This document shows positions 21,912 to 30,581 of a stretch of DNA of 33,296 bases, in pieces (position 1 is the first letter of the stretch; every line of letters starts with the position of its first letter). Under the pieces are notes generated by a model. It worked only from the letters and a program-made list of their open reading frames with translations. It searched no databases and was not told the DNA's origin. The DNA comes from an uncultured Verrucomicrobiota bacterium (GTDB lineage: Bacteria; Verrucomicrobiota; Verrucomicrobiia; Limisphaerales; JAJXZI01). The stretch spans positions 1-33,296 of the forward strand of contig CAINDV010000926.1 of assembly GCA_903847485.1 (NCBI GenBank), given 5' to 3'. The position numbers and the translations under genes are program-made.

Positions 21912-22074
21912 GTGCGCGCCCTGGCCCAACTGGGTCCGCTGCGCCTTGTTCCTTTCTGCCTCATTGCGCGGGGAAAGTTAAGGATGTTCTTCATTCTGGG
22001 TGCGGTAGTTACTCTGCCGATGATGACAACCTATTCAATCGTGGAAAGTAGTCACGCGGGTTGGGTAGATGGAT
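21912..22074 (+). pseudogene. 5' fragment of a wzy-like polymerase/ligase gene
   Basis: From GTG 21912 the frame encodes RALAQLGPLRLVPFCLIARG, then LPMMTTYSIVESSHAGWVDG. This aligns with the first ~55 residues of the intact Wzy-like protein at 22716 (MQALALFLVIAAIVFPFYGARG ..., LPLPIYGTLFHSPHQGWADV). Similarity then stops abruptly and glycosyltransferase sequence begins. It is the start of a lost wzy paralogue. Confidence 0.65.
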
Positions 22075-22632
22075 TGGCCCAGAATGGAAGACGTGAAGGG
22101 CTACCACCACCTGGTCGAGGCTTGCCGCCTGCTGAAAACTCAGGGTGTCTCGTTCCATTGCCGCATCGTGGGCGATGGTGAGGAGCGGCCTCGTTGGAAT
22201 TCGCAAATCCAGCACAGTGCCGCGAACGACGAAGTGGTCTTGGTGGGCGCGGTTTCCCATGAGCGCCTCCTTAAGTATCACCACGACGCCTCTGTGTTAG
22301 TCATTCCGTGCGTTGAGACCTCGGACGGGCGGCATGATGGAATTCCGAATGTTTTCCTTGAGGCTATAGCAACTGGGCTGCCCGTGCTACCAACCCCCAT
22401 AGGTGGCATTTCTGAGCTTGTACCGCATGGGCAGAATGGCAGCTTGGTTCCACTTCGGGATCCTGTGGAACTCGTGGCCGCTCTGAGGCGCCTAATGGAA
22501 GACTCTAACCTGCGCCAGGCGTTGGGCAACACAGGGAACAAAACTGTTAGAGCAGCATTTGATAATCTCGCAAGTCCATTAACCCCTCATCGAGCTGCTG
22601 TTGGGCAAAGCGGGGCTGACCCCCATTCCTAA
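22069..22632 (+). pseudogene. 3' fragment of a GT4 glycosyltransferase, frameshifted
   Basis: The frame encodes only the C-terminal GT-B half (MEDVKGYHHLVEACRLL, FHCRIVGDGEERPRW, VVLVGAVSHERLLKYHHDA, HDGIPNVFLEAIATGLPVLPTPIGGISELV). It is paralogous to residues ~230-420 of the gene at 20556. The acceptor-binding N-terminal half is missing. Near 22588 the natural C-terminus (IELLLGKAGLTPIPK) lies in the +1 frame, so there is also a frameshift. It cannot be an active glycosyltransferase. Confidence 0.8.
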
Positions 22633-22715
22633 AAAGACTGGTCCGCTAGGCAGTTGAGAGGCCACAGAGTCCCACTTGTAATCCAAACAACCGGGCTAAC
22701 TTCCCAAAACCAAGT

Positions 22716-24074
22716 ATGCAGGCGCTCGCGCTTTTTCTCGTAATCGCCGCTATCGTGTTCCCGTTCTATGGGGCAAGGGGTTTTAAGCAGTGGTGTCTGG
22801 CGATGGGAATGCTCGGCCTTCCGTTGCCGATTTATGGAACACTTTTCCACAGCCCCCACCAGGGATGGGCCGATGTCATAAAAATCACCGCATCAAATCT
22901 GCCGCTGCTCTTACTCCTGGTCCATGTTATTATGCGGCAAGGATATCAGCGTATCGGCCGGTTAGTCGTCTTCCAAGCCGGCATGCTATTTGTAGTTGCG
23001 ATCGCCCTGTCGGCTCTGAACTCGACTATGCTTCGAGCCACCGGGCTGCAAATGATCATGGTGGCCAAGGTATTCCTGCTCTATTTTTGCGTGCCAGCTC
23101 TCGCAATCCAAAGCCGGGAGGATCTTGAATGCGCTGTGAAGTGGCTCGGCATCGTGATTGTCATAGAGGCGATTTATGGTTGTGCTCAGACCCTTGCTGG
23201 CTACCAGACTTACGTCTTTAATAGCGACGGGTTTCGACCTGAAATCCTGATCCATCCTAACGGCATGGCACGGGCCACGGGCACGCTGGGCTATCCAAAC
23301 GCGTATGGTGGATTTCTAGTGCCGCTATTCCTACTCCAGATTTGCATGTATTTGTTCGGTGGGCAGCGGGGCAAGATTCGTCTATTGAGTTTTGTCGCAG
23401 TGTTCATTGCCATCATCTGCAGCGGCTCCCGGAATGCTTGGATTTGCCTGTCCCTATCTTTGGTGTTTGTATTGGTTGACGCTGTGAGGCGGAGGGTTAT
23501 TACGTTGCGGACCATTTTGGCGATGGCATGTGTTCTCCTGATTCTGTGCGTGCCAGCCATTGGCCTAATCAGGGATAGACTCACGCGGTCTGACCATAAT
23601 GCTGCCGAGTCCCGGATTCCGCTGGCGCAATTGGCGTTGAAGGTGATCCAAGCCCACCCCATCATCGGGGTGGGAGGCAATACCTACGCAAACGTTGCCA
23701 AAGATTATATGGACAAGAATCTTGAAGGCATGTTTGTCTCGATTGTTCATAACCAGTATCTGTACGTGTTCGCCGAGTGCGGAATTATTGGACTGCTTGC
23801 GTGGTTGGCTATCATCGCCGCCGTCGGCAACGAAGCAAAGAGGTGCTATCAGGAAGTGGATAGCAACTATGCTTACGCAATGGGGAAGGGGGCACTTTTC
23901 GGTGTGGGGGCAATGCTGATGGCAATGCTCTTTGACATGTTCAAATCTGAAGCGTCATTGGGTAGTATGTTTCTGTTAGGTGCCCTTTGCCACGCGCTGC
24001 GGGAAAACGTTTATGAAACTGGGAGTCCGAATAAACTAGCGCCTATACAACTTGACTGCGCGCCTGCACGATAA
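22716..24074 (+). CDS. O-antigen polymerase/ligase-like membrane protein (Wzy/WaaL family)
   Basis: The product is 452 residues with around ten or eleven hydrophobic helices. Family-typical features are the long periplasmic loop between helices with GGNTYANVAKDYMD...VSIVHNQYLYVFAECGIIGLLAWLAII. The 'HNxYLxxxxExGxxGLL' pattern matches the Wzy_C/O-antigen ligase domain, whose His is functionally important. Upstream helices include GTLGYPNAYGGFLVPLFLLQI and VFIAIICSGSRNAWICLSLSLV. It would polymerise repeat units, or ligate polymer, on the outer face of the inner membrane. It partners the flippase at 25830 and the Wzz-like protein at 13253. The DNA looks AT-richer than that of the early cluster genes. 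Confidence 0.87.
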   Translation: MQALALFLVIAAIVFPFYGARGFKQWCLAMGMLGLPLPIYGTLFHSPHQGWADVIKITASNLPLLLLLVHVIMRQGYQRIGRLVVFQAGMLFVVAIALSALNSTMLRATGLQMIMVAKVFLLYFCVPALAIQSREDLECAVKWLGIVIVIEAIYGCAQTLAGYQTYVFNSDGFRPEILIHPNGMARATGTLGYPNAYGGFLVPLFLLQICMYLFGGQRGKIRLLSFVAVFIAIICSGSRNAWICLSLSLVFVLVDAVRRRVITLRTILAMACVLLILCVPAIGLIRDRLTRSDHNAAESRIPLAQLALKVIQAHPIIGVGGNTYANVAKDYMDKNLEGMFVSIVHNQYLYVFAECGIIGLLAWLAIIAAVGNEAKRCYQEVDSNYAYAMGKGALFGVGAMLMAMLFDMFKSEASLGSMFLLGALCHALRENVYETGSPNKLAPIQLDCAPAR

Positions 24075-24121
24075 ATCGTCAATGGGCATAGAGAGCAAGC
24101 CACACGCGCACTAAGTATGGT

Positions 24122-25726
24122 ATGAAAATCCAGATTCACATGGACAGCGGTTTAATTCAATCAACCGCTCATTCGGAGGACGAGCTACGACAAAGCGTCC
24201 TCCTATATGGACGAGTTGATCGCATCCGGAGTAATGGTCAAAGCATGTGGCACCCTTCCATAGGCGACTTGCAAAGAGTACTGCAAACTAAGTTCTGTCC
24301 AGAGCAGCTTTCAGAAATTGAGAATATTGAGGGCAGTTTCCTGGTTGTTTACAGAAGAGGTAGGCGCATTTACATATTCTGTGACAAATATTCGATCCAG
24401 AGGGTGTACTACGCAATCGACGCAACGCGAGTAACACTCTCCGATAAGTTACTTGAGGATTTCCAGAACCTCGCAATATCCCCACAGAATGCGACTCAGT
24501 TTGCTTTTTTACAGTTTGTTCCAGGTCGCTGCACGTTGTTCGACAAAATCTATCGGCTCATGCCGTGTGAGTGTTTAGTCTTGGATCTAGACACCAAACA
24601 ATGCGCATCAATGCTGCACTTCATTTATGGCAAGCGTAAGGTGGACGCACCCGACATTACGAGTGTTGGACAGACAACACATAATCTCTTTCGCCAGGCT
24701 GTGCAGATGCGAATCCAGAAGTATCCCACCAGCAACTTGCTGGTTCCTCTCTCCGGAGGGCTAGACTCTAGGTACATATTGGCAACGCTCATGGAATTGG
24801 TGTCGCCGAACCGTATAACGGCGGTGACCTTCGGCTCGTTAGGTACTTATGACTATGAGATCGGTGCACAGGTCGCGAAGGTGGTTGGTGTCAAACATGT
24901 GGCATATCCTCTCAGTGTTGAGGATTATAGGGATCCGGAGTTATTGCGCAACGGGCTTGATGCCGAAGGGCAAGTGAATTTCATAACTGAGGCGCCGCTA
25001 AGAGTGTTTGAAGAATTCGAAGCCCATGGAACAGTTGTCGTGTCAGGGTTTGTTGGCGACGCAATTATGGGGTCAAAAGCCTATCAGTGTGTGCAGGATC
25101 AGCGTGACGTCGTAGTAAGGGACAGCCTCGTGGATGACAGGGATTTGTGTGCACAGTTCTTGGATTCGGATACAATTGCGGACGGCTTCTACTACGAGAC
25201 AGGTGAGGATTCGAGTCTTACGACGTTTGAGCAATGGTTCTTCGTGAATCACTTCACCAAATACACCAATTACTGCGTTTTTAAGAATCGCAACCGATTG
25301 AAGTACATAAGCCCGTTTATCGATTATGAGTTGTGTGAGTTTGTTCTTAATATACCGCGCGAAATGCGCCTCAAGCGTGCGATGTATTTCCGGGAGTGTT
25401 GTAATCGATTTCCACAACTTGCTGGGTTGCCATTTAAGTCCTATATGGGCTCAGCTTTGAGCGCGTCCCTTCTAAGTAGGTTTATTGCAAGGCAATGGGA
25501 CAAGATCAATTACAGTTATTTGGGAATTGACAAGCGAGCTAATTACATCAGCTTTCACAAGCATGTTAGCAGAATAGCGGGCGGAGCGGATGTCAGAAAG
25601 GGTGGCGTGGGTTTACGACCTGAGCTGTTGAGAACCATCCTAGAAGATAAGAGGTGCGTGCTGATGCGTTATAACCTTCGATGCTTGCAGCTTCTTAGTC
25701 GGCAGTATGATATTTCCTTGCAGTGA
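24122..25726 (+). CDS. Asparagine-synthase-like protein lacking the glutaminase nucleophile
   Basis: The product is 534 residues. The PP-loop LLVPLSGGLDSRYILATL (SGGLDS at 211-216) and downstream VSGFVGDAIMGSK, KNRNRLKYISPFIDYELCEFVLNIP belong to the asparagine synthetase ATP-pyrophosphatase domain. The N-terminal ~160 residues keep the amidotransferase-like fold (EIENIEGSFLVVYRRGRRIYIFCDKYSIQRVYYA). However, they begin MKIQIHMDS, without the catalytic Cys2, so glutamine hydrolysis is not expected. It would activate a carboxylate by adenylation and join it to ammonia or another amine. In this cluster a uronic-acid amide is an attractive but unproven product. No close functional match is recognised. 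The gene is visibly AT-rich. Confidence 0.85.
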   Translation: MKIQIHMDSGLIQSTAHSEDELRQSVLLYGRVDRIRSNGQSMWHPSIGDLQRVLQTKFCPEQLSEIENIEGSFLVVYRRGRRIYIFCDKYSIQRVYYAIDATRVTLSDKLLEDFQNLAISPQNATQFAFLQFVPGRCTLFDKIYRLMPCECLVLDLDTKQCASMLHFIYGKRKVDAPDITSVGQTTHNLFRQAVQMRIQKYPTSNLLVPLSGGLDSRYILATLMELVSPNRITAVTFGSLGTYDYEIGAQVAKVVGVKHVAYPLSVEDYRDPELLRNGLDAEGQVNFITEAPLRVFEEFEAHGTVVVSGFVGDAIMGSKAYQCVQDQRDVVVRDSLVDDRDLCAQFLDSDTIADGFYYETGEDSSLTTFEQWFFVNHFTKYTNYCVFKNRNRLKYISPFIDYELCEFVLNIPREMRLKRAMYFRECCNRFPQLAGLPFKSYMGSALSASLLSRFIARQWDKINYSYLGIDKRANYISFHKHVSRIAGGADVRKGGVGLRPELLRTILEDKRCVLMRYNLRCLQLLSRQYDISLQ

Positions 25727-25829
25727 AATACGGCGGTCGGGCATCGCCAACGGGAGTGGGGGATGAGCCAGCGCCGGGCCTGCAAAGTAAGTAGGGCAAC
25801 CGCGCGACTCAGCCTATAGTGACACCTGC

Positions 25830-27296
25830 ATGATGAAACCGCGCAGCTTACTGAGAAATACAAGTTACGTGCTCCTTGCGCAGTTGCTCGTGCGTACGGT
25901 CAACTTTGTTCAATTGCCACTGCTGGTCAGGCACCTTGGCAAGGCTGAGTATGGTGTGTATAGCCTGACTCTGGCCTTCCCTGCCATGTTCTTAGTGCTC
26001 AGCGACATGGGCATCAACAGCATCATGCTGCGGAAAGTGGCACGCGATCGTGGTTCCTGCGCGGCGGTGTTGCCCACGGTCCTCTTTCTGAAAGTGGTTC
26101 TAACAGCCGTGTTTATTACCGTGCTGAGTGTCACCGTGGCGCTTTCAAACTATGGTTCCTTCGTTAAGGCATTGTTGATCGTGTCGGCTTTAGGCAGTGC
26201 GGCGTCAATCTACATCGAACTTGTGATTGCGGCGGCAAGGGGAGCCGAGAATTTCGCTCTAGAAGCATACGTGAGCGCGGGACGCGCCGTGAGTTTTCTG
26301 CTGGTTGTCATCGCGGTGGTTGCCATGAATGGCGGACTCATGGCGGTTGTTGGGGGTTGGGTTGTCACGAGCCTTCTGGCAAGCCTGTTTTGCTTAGGGT
26401 GGTGTAAGAGGCATTACGGGCTGCGAGTGCAGTGGGTCTCTGCGAAGGAAGCCTATCGCATGCTTCGCGAGTCTTGGCCGTTTGCATTGCATAACATGAT
26501 CTCGCCGCTCTTTGGGACTATTGACGTGCTGATGCTGTCTTTGCTGAGCACCTATGAATCTGTTGGCACCTATAATGCAGCGTACCGGCTCGTCATCTTT
26601 TTGCACGTCGTTCCGGAAGCTCTCAACCGCGTCCTGTTCGCGCGACTGTCGAGGCTCTTTACGACTACGCCCGGTGATTTTACTGCACAGATTAACCGAG
26701 CTTTGCTACACATGCTGATCCTGGGCCTCCCGGCATCGGTCGGGTTGATGATTGTGTCCGACAAAGTAGTCGTTACCTTGTTTTCTAGCGAATATGCGAA
26801 CAGCGGCATGATCCTTAGGATTCTTGCCGCTCCCTTGGCCTTCTACTTTGTTCGCGTGATTTTCAGTGCTGCGCTTTATGCGAGCAATCGGGAGCGGTTG
26901 GCGCTCACCTGTTTCGGCTGCGCGACCGCATTAAATGCCTTGCTGGATTTGGTGTTAATTCCACGATACGACTACATGGGGTCAGCCTATGCCTCGCTGT
27001 GTGCTGAAGTAATGCTATGTACCGCATATTGGGTTGCAGTCAAGCGCTTTTGCAGGGTATCCCTCGATGGAGCGGGCGTTCGACTCATGTGTGCTGTTGG
27101 GCTCTTGGCAGGCACGGCAATGTTCCTGATGGGGAGGCCATTGGTTGTACAGGTGACGATTTCCGCGGTGGTTTACGGTTTGGGGGTCTATTTTTTCAAA
27201 GTTCTGAACCCTGAAGAAGTGTGCCGGATCAGTGGCTTTGTGAGGAAGTTGTGGGCAAGGGGTCGGGTGATTTTCGCCACGAGAACGAGGTCGTGA
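25830..27296 (+). CDS. Polysaccharide flippase (Wzx/MATE-like)
   Basis: The product is 488 residues with about 12-14 hydrophobic segments. The N-terminal motif LLRNTSYVLLAQLLVRTVNFVQLPLLVRHLGKAEYGVYSL is typical of PST/Wzx repeat-unit flippases. ESWPFALHNMISPLFGTIDVLMLSLLSTYESVGTYNAAYRL repeats the family pattern in the middle. The C-terminal helices (LMCAVGLLAGTAMFLMG, VTISAVVYGLGVYFFKVL) complete the fold. It moves lipid-linked repeat units across the inner membrane for the Wzy polymerase. Two adjacent ATG codons (25830, 25833) are both possible starts. 100 bp before it holds no gene. Confidence 0.9.
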   Translation: MMKPRSLLRNTSYVLLAQLLVRTVNFVQLPLLVRHLGKAEYGVYSLTLAFPAMFLVLSDMGINSIMLRKVARDRGSCAAVLPTVLFLKVVLTAVFITVLSVTVALSNYGSFVKALLIVSALGSAASIYIELVIAAARGAENFALEAYVSAGRAVSFLLVVIAVVAMNGGLMAVVGGWVVTSLLASLFCLGWCKRHYGLRVQWVSAKEAYRMLRESWPFALHNMISPLFGTIDVLMLSLLSTYESVGTYNAAYRLVIFLHVVPEALNRVLFARLSRLFTTTPGDFTAQINRALLHMLILGLPASVGLMIVSDKVVVTLFSSEYANSGMILRILAAPLAFYFVRVIFSAALYASNRERLALTCFGCATALNALLDLVLIPRYDYMGSAYASLCAEVMLCTAYWVAVKRFCRVSLDGAGVRLMCAVGLLAGTAMFLMGRPLVVQVTISAVVYGLGVYFFKVLNPEEVCRISGFVRKLWARGRVIFATRTRS

Positions 27297-27506
27297 TCCG
27301 GGTATGGGCGGGTGCTGTGTCGAGTTTTGGCTACCACTCAAGCTTCTTCAATTGAGGGTGTGGCTCTTCGGCACGCCATGTGCTGATATGTCTAGCGTGC
27401 ATGCCGGCCTTAAGAAGATGGCTTAGGCGACGCATGAGGTAGGCTCCGTGGTGGACACGGGTTGTTGGCCTGGTGCTTTGGCGGTGCATGCTATGCAAAT
27501 ATCCAA

Positions 27507-29180
27507 ATGAAGACTATTGACTGGTTTGGCCCGCTCGCGGTGAGTGTCACGGCGCTTTTCCCACCGGAAACGCAAGGTAATGATGTTTACGTCGATGGCA
27601 GTTGGGGAGGGGCGCAAACCGGCACCCAGGTGCAACCGTACAGGTCAATCGCTGCCGCTTTTGGCGTGCTTCCCAAAGGCGCTGCCTCCACTGTTTTCAT
27701 CAAGGGGGGGGAGTACCACGAGCAAAACCTTTCATTGGCGGCTTCAGGATCAGGGGCCGCGAATCCCATCGTAGTCCGTCCGATTGATGGGGGTGGGGAT
27801 GTTGTTATTGACGGAGCATTCTCCGGTGCCCTGCCGAAGGCACGCTGTTTGAACATCACCGGTAGTTTCGTTACTGTCCAAAGTTCTGACACCGCCCGCC
27901 TCGTTGTTAGAAATTTTGACATGGGGGGAATCCGGAGCAGTGGCGTTTCCACGCGACTCTCCGGAATCGTTTTGGAGAACATCGCCAACTCGACCAATGG
28001 CTCTTCGGCGATTTCCTTTTACCAAGCGAAGGGTGGTACCATCGAAAGTTGCATCATATCGAACGTCGGAGTTCGGGCGATTAATCTAACTCAGTGCAAC
28101 GGGACGGAAGCTGCCGACTTCATTGTGGCCAAGAACCAAATACACGGGGTTAATATACTTCCAGGCGGAGGCTGGATTTACGGAATTGCCCTGAACTCCT
28201 GTCAATATGTGGCTGTTTCGAGCAATGTGATAACCATGACAGATCCCGGTGGCTGGGGAGCGTACGGCATAGTCATGGCGGATGGAGATTTGAAGGGAAC
28301 CAATGGCTTTTTTACGATTACCCATAATGTGCTCGAGGGGAACCCAGACCCTTATGCCCGCCGGAACTGCAGCGGGATTGTCACCAGTGCTTCGTATTGG
28401 AAGACGCTCATTTCCAACAACACGGTGTACCACTGGGGAAACTATGGGATCGATATTGGTGGGACGGGACGATTCCAAAGCCAGGACGTGATGGTAAGCG
28501 GGAACCGTTGCTACAACAATGGTAGGGGCAACTATGCCGTCGATGGTGAGTGTACCGGGGCCGATCGTCCGATCACGCTCCGAAATAATATCAGCTACCT
28601 GAATGTGCCTCCCCCTGCCGGAAACGATTACAACGGGGGCTTTGATTTCCACGGGGATGTGGATTATTGCACCGCGCGGGTAAATTGGTTCAACAACATA
28701 CATTGGACTGATCAAAGCAGCGTCTATGCATGCGGATTATGGACGGATACGCACACGGGCACCGGGACTTACCGCATACAAAATAACATTTTCGTCACCG
28801 CTGGAGGACATGCCTTGAAATGGCAGGATGGCTTCACTAATAGTCATGTGCAAATCGACGACAATGCGTTTTTCTCCTCGAACGGCCAACCGATTCGCTT
28901 CCAGTTCGGTACCGCTGCCCGCGTGTATGATAGCGCGCACGTCGTGGGGGACCAGGCGGGATACTTCAGCTACGACACGGGCAAAGGCCGTTCGACAATT
29001 GTGGCTTCCCCCAAATTAGCGGCACCCCCTAACAACGTTGGCTTTAGCTTCGACTCACCTTGCTGGCGTGCTGGTTTCTCAATCGATTTCTCCACGGCTC
29101 CAATGTTGACAACAGAAATTCCGTGCAACCTCGGGCCGCTCGTCCCAGCCCCGCAGAACCTCAGGCGCGGGAATCTTTAG
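27507..29180 (+). CDS. Secreted right-handed parallel beta-helix protein
   Basis: The product is 557 residues from ATG 27507 (TTG 27462 upstream is also in frame). A hydrophobic N-terminus (DWFGPLAVSVTALF) suggests export. Then comes the DUF1565-like entry NDVYVDGSWGGAQTGTQVQPYRSIAAAF, and right-handed beta-helix coils such as GIVLENIANSTNGSSAISFY, GTIESCIISNVGVRAINL, ITHNVLEGNPD, TLISNNTVYHWGNYGIDI and VMVSGNRCYNNG. The family includes polysaccharide lyases, epimerases and passive binders; I see no decisive catalytic triad. By context it acts on, or binds, the polymer made by this cluster (compare AlgG/lyase genes in alginate clusters beside MBOAT acetylases). Its 3' end lies 62 bp before the next gene's start. 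Confidence 0.85.
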   Translation: MKTIDWFGPLAVSVTALFPPETQGNDVYVDGSWGGAQTGTQVQPYRSIAAAFGVLPKGAASTVFIKGGEYHEQNLSLAASGSGAANPIVVRPIDGGGDVVIDGAFSGALPKARCLNITGSFVTVQSSDTARLVVRNFDMGGIRSSGVSTRLSGIVLENIANSTNGSSAISFYQAKGGTIESCIISNVGVRAINLTQCNGTEAADFIVAKNQIHGVNILPGGGWIYGIALNSCQYVAVSSNVITMTDPGGWGAYGIVMADGDLKGTNGFFTITHNVLEGNPDPYARRNCSGIVTSASYWKTLISNNTVYHWGNYGIDIGGTGRFQSQDVMVSGNRCYNNGRGNYAVDGECTGADRPITLRNNISYLNVPPPAGNDYNGGFDFHGDVDYCTARVNWFNNIHWTDQSSVYACGLWTDTHTGTGTYRIQNNIFVTAGGHALKWQDGFTNSHVQIDDNAFFSSNGQPIRFQFGTAARVYDSAHVVGDQAGYFSYDTGKGRSTIVASPKLAAPPNNVGFSFDSPCWRAGFSIDFSTAPMLTTEIPCNLGPLVPAPQNLRRGNL

Positions 29181-29242
29181 CTGGAACGGTGGTCAACCAC
29201 CTGCCGTTCGTTACGTGCGAGCAGGCAAGTCTTGCATCACAG

Positions 29243-30547
29243 ATGAAAAAGGTTCTTTTCTGTGTCCACGATTTTCCCGGAACTGGGGGAGGTGGTTGTT
29301 TTAACCTTGTCAAGTATCTTCCGCGCTATGGCTACCTGCCGATCGTCCTCACAAACACCCACCGGCACTCCGAGGTAGAGAAGCGTTTGCTAAATAGCTT
29401 GGACGCCTCCGTGCGCATTTACGAGACGTCCTGCATTTCTCGGTCGCCCTTTCGTGTTTTCTCGAAGCTTTTCGGTTGGCCCCGTCTCGCTGGCTTTCTC
29501 GATCGGCTGGTATTCATGCCTGACATTTGCGTTACAGGTCTGGTTCCAGCGGCGGTCAGGGCCATCAGGCTGGTTCGCGCGCAGAAGGTTGAGTGTATTA
29601 TTACGTCCTCACCTCCAGAAAGTTTCCACTTGATCGGGCTTTTGACTAAGAAGCTTACAGGCTGCAAATGGGTCGGGCATTTCCGCGACTTGTGGACCAC
29701 TAAGTCTATCGCCCACCCAGCCGCAACGCCAGTTCACTCCTGGACCCAACGGAAGCTGGAGCGGTTTGTTTACCAGAGAGTAGATCATCTCGTCGCCAAC
29801 ACCTACGGCAATCGAGATGTCTACACGACGTCCTTTCAAGTGCCCGTGGAGCGGATCACGGTGATTACGAACGGCTACGACGCCACTGAGTCTCTACGTT
29901 GTGCCAGTGCTCATGCTGACATGGGAAGCAGAGTCTTTCGACTTGGCTACCTGGGCTACTTCGACAAGCCGCACTTTCCCTGGCAACAGTTTTTGGTGGC
30001 CCTTAACGGCATAGCCAAACCAGCACCGCCTGGCTCTTTAGAACTGCGCATCGCAGGCTATGTCTCCGAGACCGCGCGTGCCTTCATTGAGCGCAACGGC
30101 ATGTTTTCCTTTGTGAAGCTGTACGGAGTTTTGAGCCATTCCGAAGCGTATGCCTTAATCGCTCAATCCGACGTTAACATTGTTCTTCATTACGAAACCG
30201 GCTACAGCAAAGCTATAGTACCACACAAGCTGTACCACTATCTTGGGATGCACAAACCCATCCTCGGGATCGGCGAGGAGGACGGCGAGATGGCTTCGAT
30301 AATAAAGGAAACAAAGGTTGGGCGGACTGTGTCCATTCATAACGAAGGCGGTGTTCATCGCGAACTGCTCAGTCTTTTCAACGAGTGGCAGAAAAACGGC
30401 CAGATTGGTTACATGGGAGAGCATGAGCGAATCGAGCGTTACGAAATACAAGCGCTGACGAGGCTCCTGGCGGAAACGATCCGAGAAGCCTCAGCTACCC
30501 ACATGGCATCGGGGAAGTCGCCGTTGAGAGGCCATCCTCTGTCTTGA
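29243..30547 (+). CDS. GT4-like glycosyltransferase
   Basis: The product is 434 residues from ATG 29243 (MKKVLFCVHDFPGTGGGGCF). The frame is open upstream into the preceding gene, but the Rossmann start defines the N-terminus. Signatures are FNLVKYLPRYGYLPIVLTN, CIITSSPPESFHLIGLLTKKL and WVGHFRDLWTT. The C-lobe shows YQRVDHLVANTYGNRD, ITVITNGYDATE, FRLGYLGYFDKP, VKLYGVLSHSEAYALIAQSDV, and YSKAIVPHKLYHYLGMHKPILGI. This matches the GT4 type with 'P.K.yeYL...kPil'. Donor and acceptor are unknown. The tail after residue 420 is short and unstructured. Confidence 0.87.
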   Translation: MKKVLFCVHDFPGTGGGGCFNLVKYLPRYGYLPIVLTNTHRHSEVEKRLLNSLDASVRIYETSCISRSPFRVFSKLFGWPRLAGFLDRLVFMPDICVTGLVPAAVRAIRLVRAQKVECIITSSPPESFHLIGLLTKKLTGCKWVGHFRDLWTTKSIAHPAATPVHSWTQRKLERFVYQRVDHLVANTYGNRDVYTTSFQVPVERITVITNGYDATESLRCASAHADMGSRVFRLGYLGYFDKPHFPWQQFLVALNGIAKPAPPGSLELRIAGYVSETARAFIERNGMFSFVKLYGVLSHSEAYALIAQSDVNIVLHYETGYSKAIVPHKLYHYLGMHKPILGIGEEDGEMASIIKETKVGRTVSIHNEGGVHRELLSLFNEWQKNGQIGYMGEHERIERYEIQALTRLLAETIREASATHMASGKSPLRGHPLS

Positions 30548-30581
30548 GTTGAGTCGTTAGCGCCACGCTCGCCAGTCTTCT

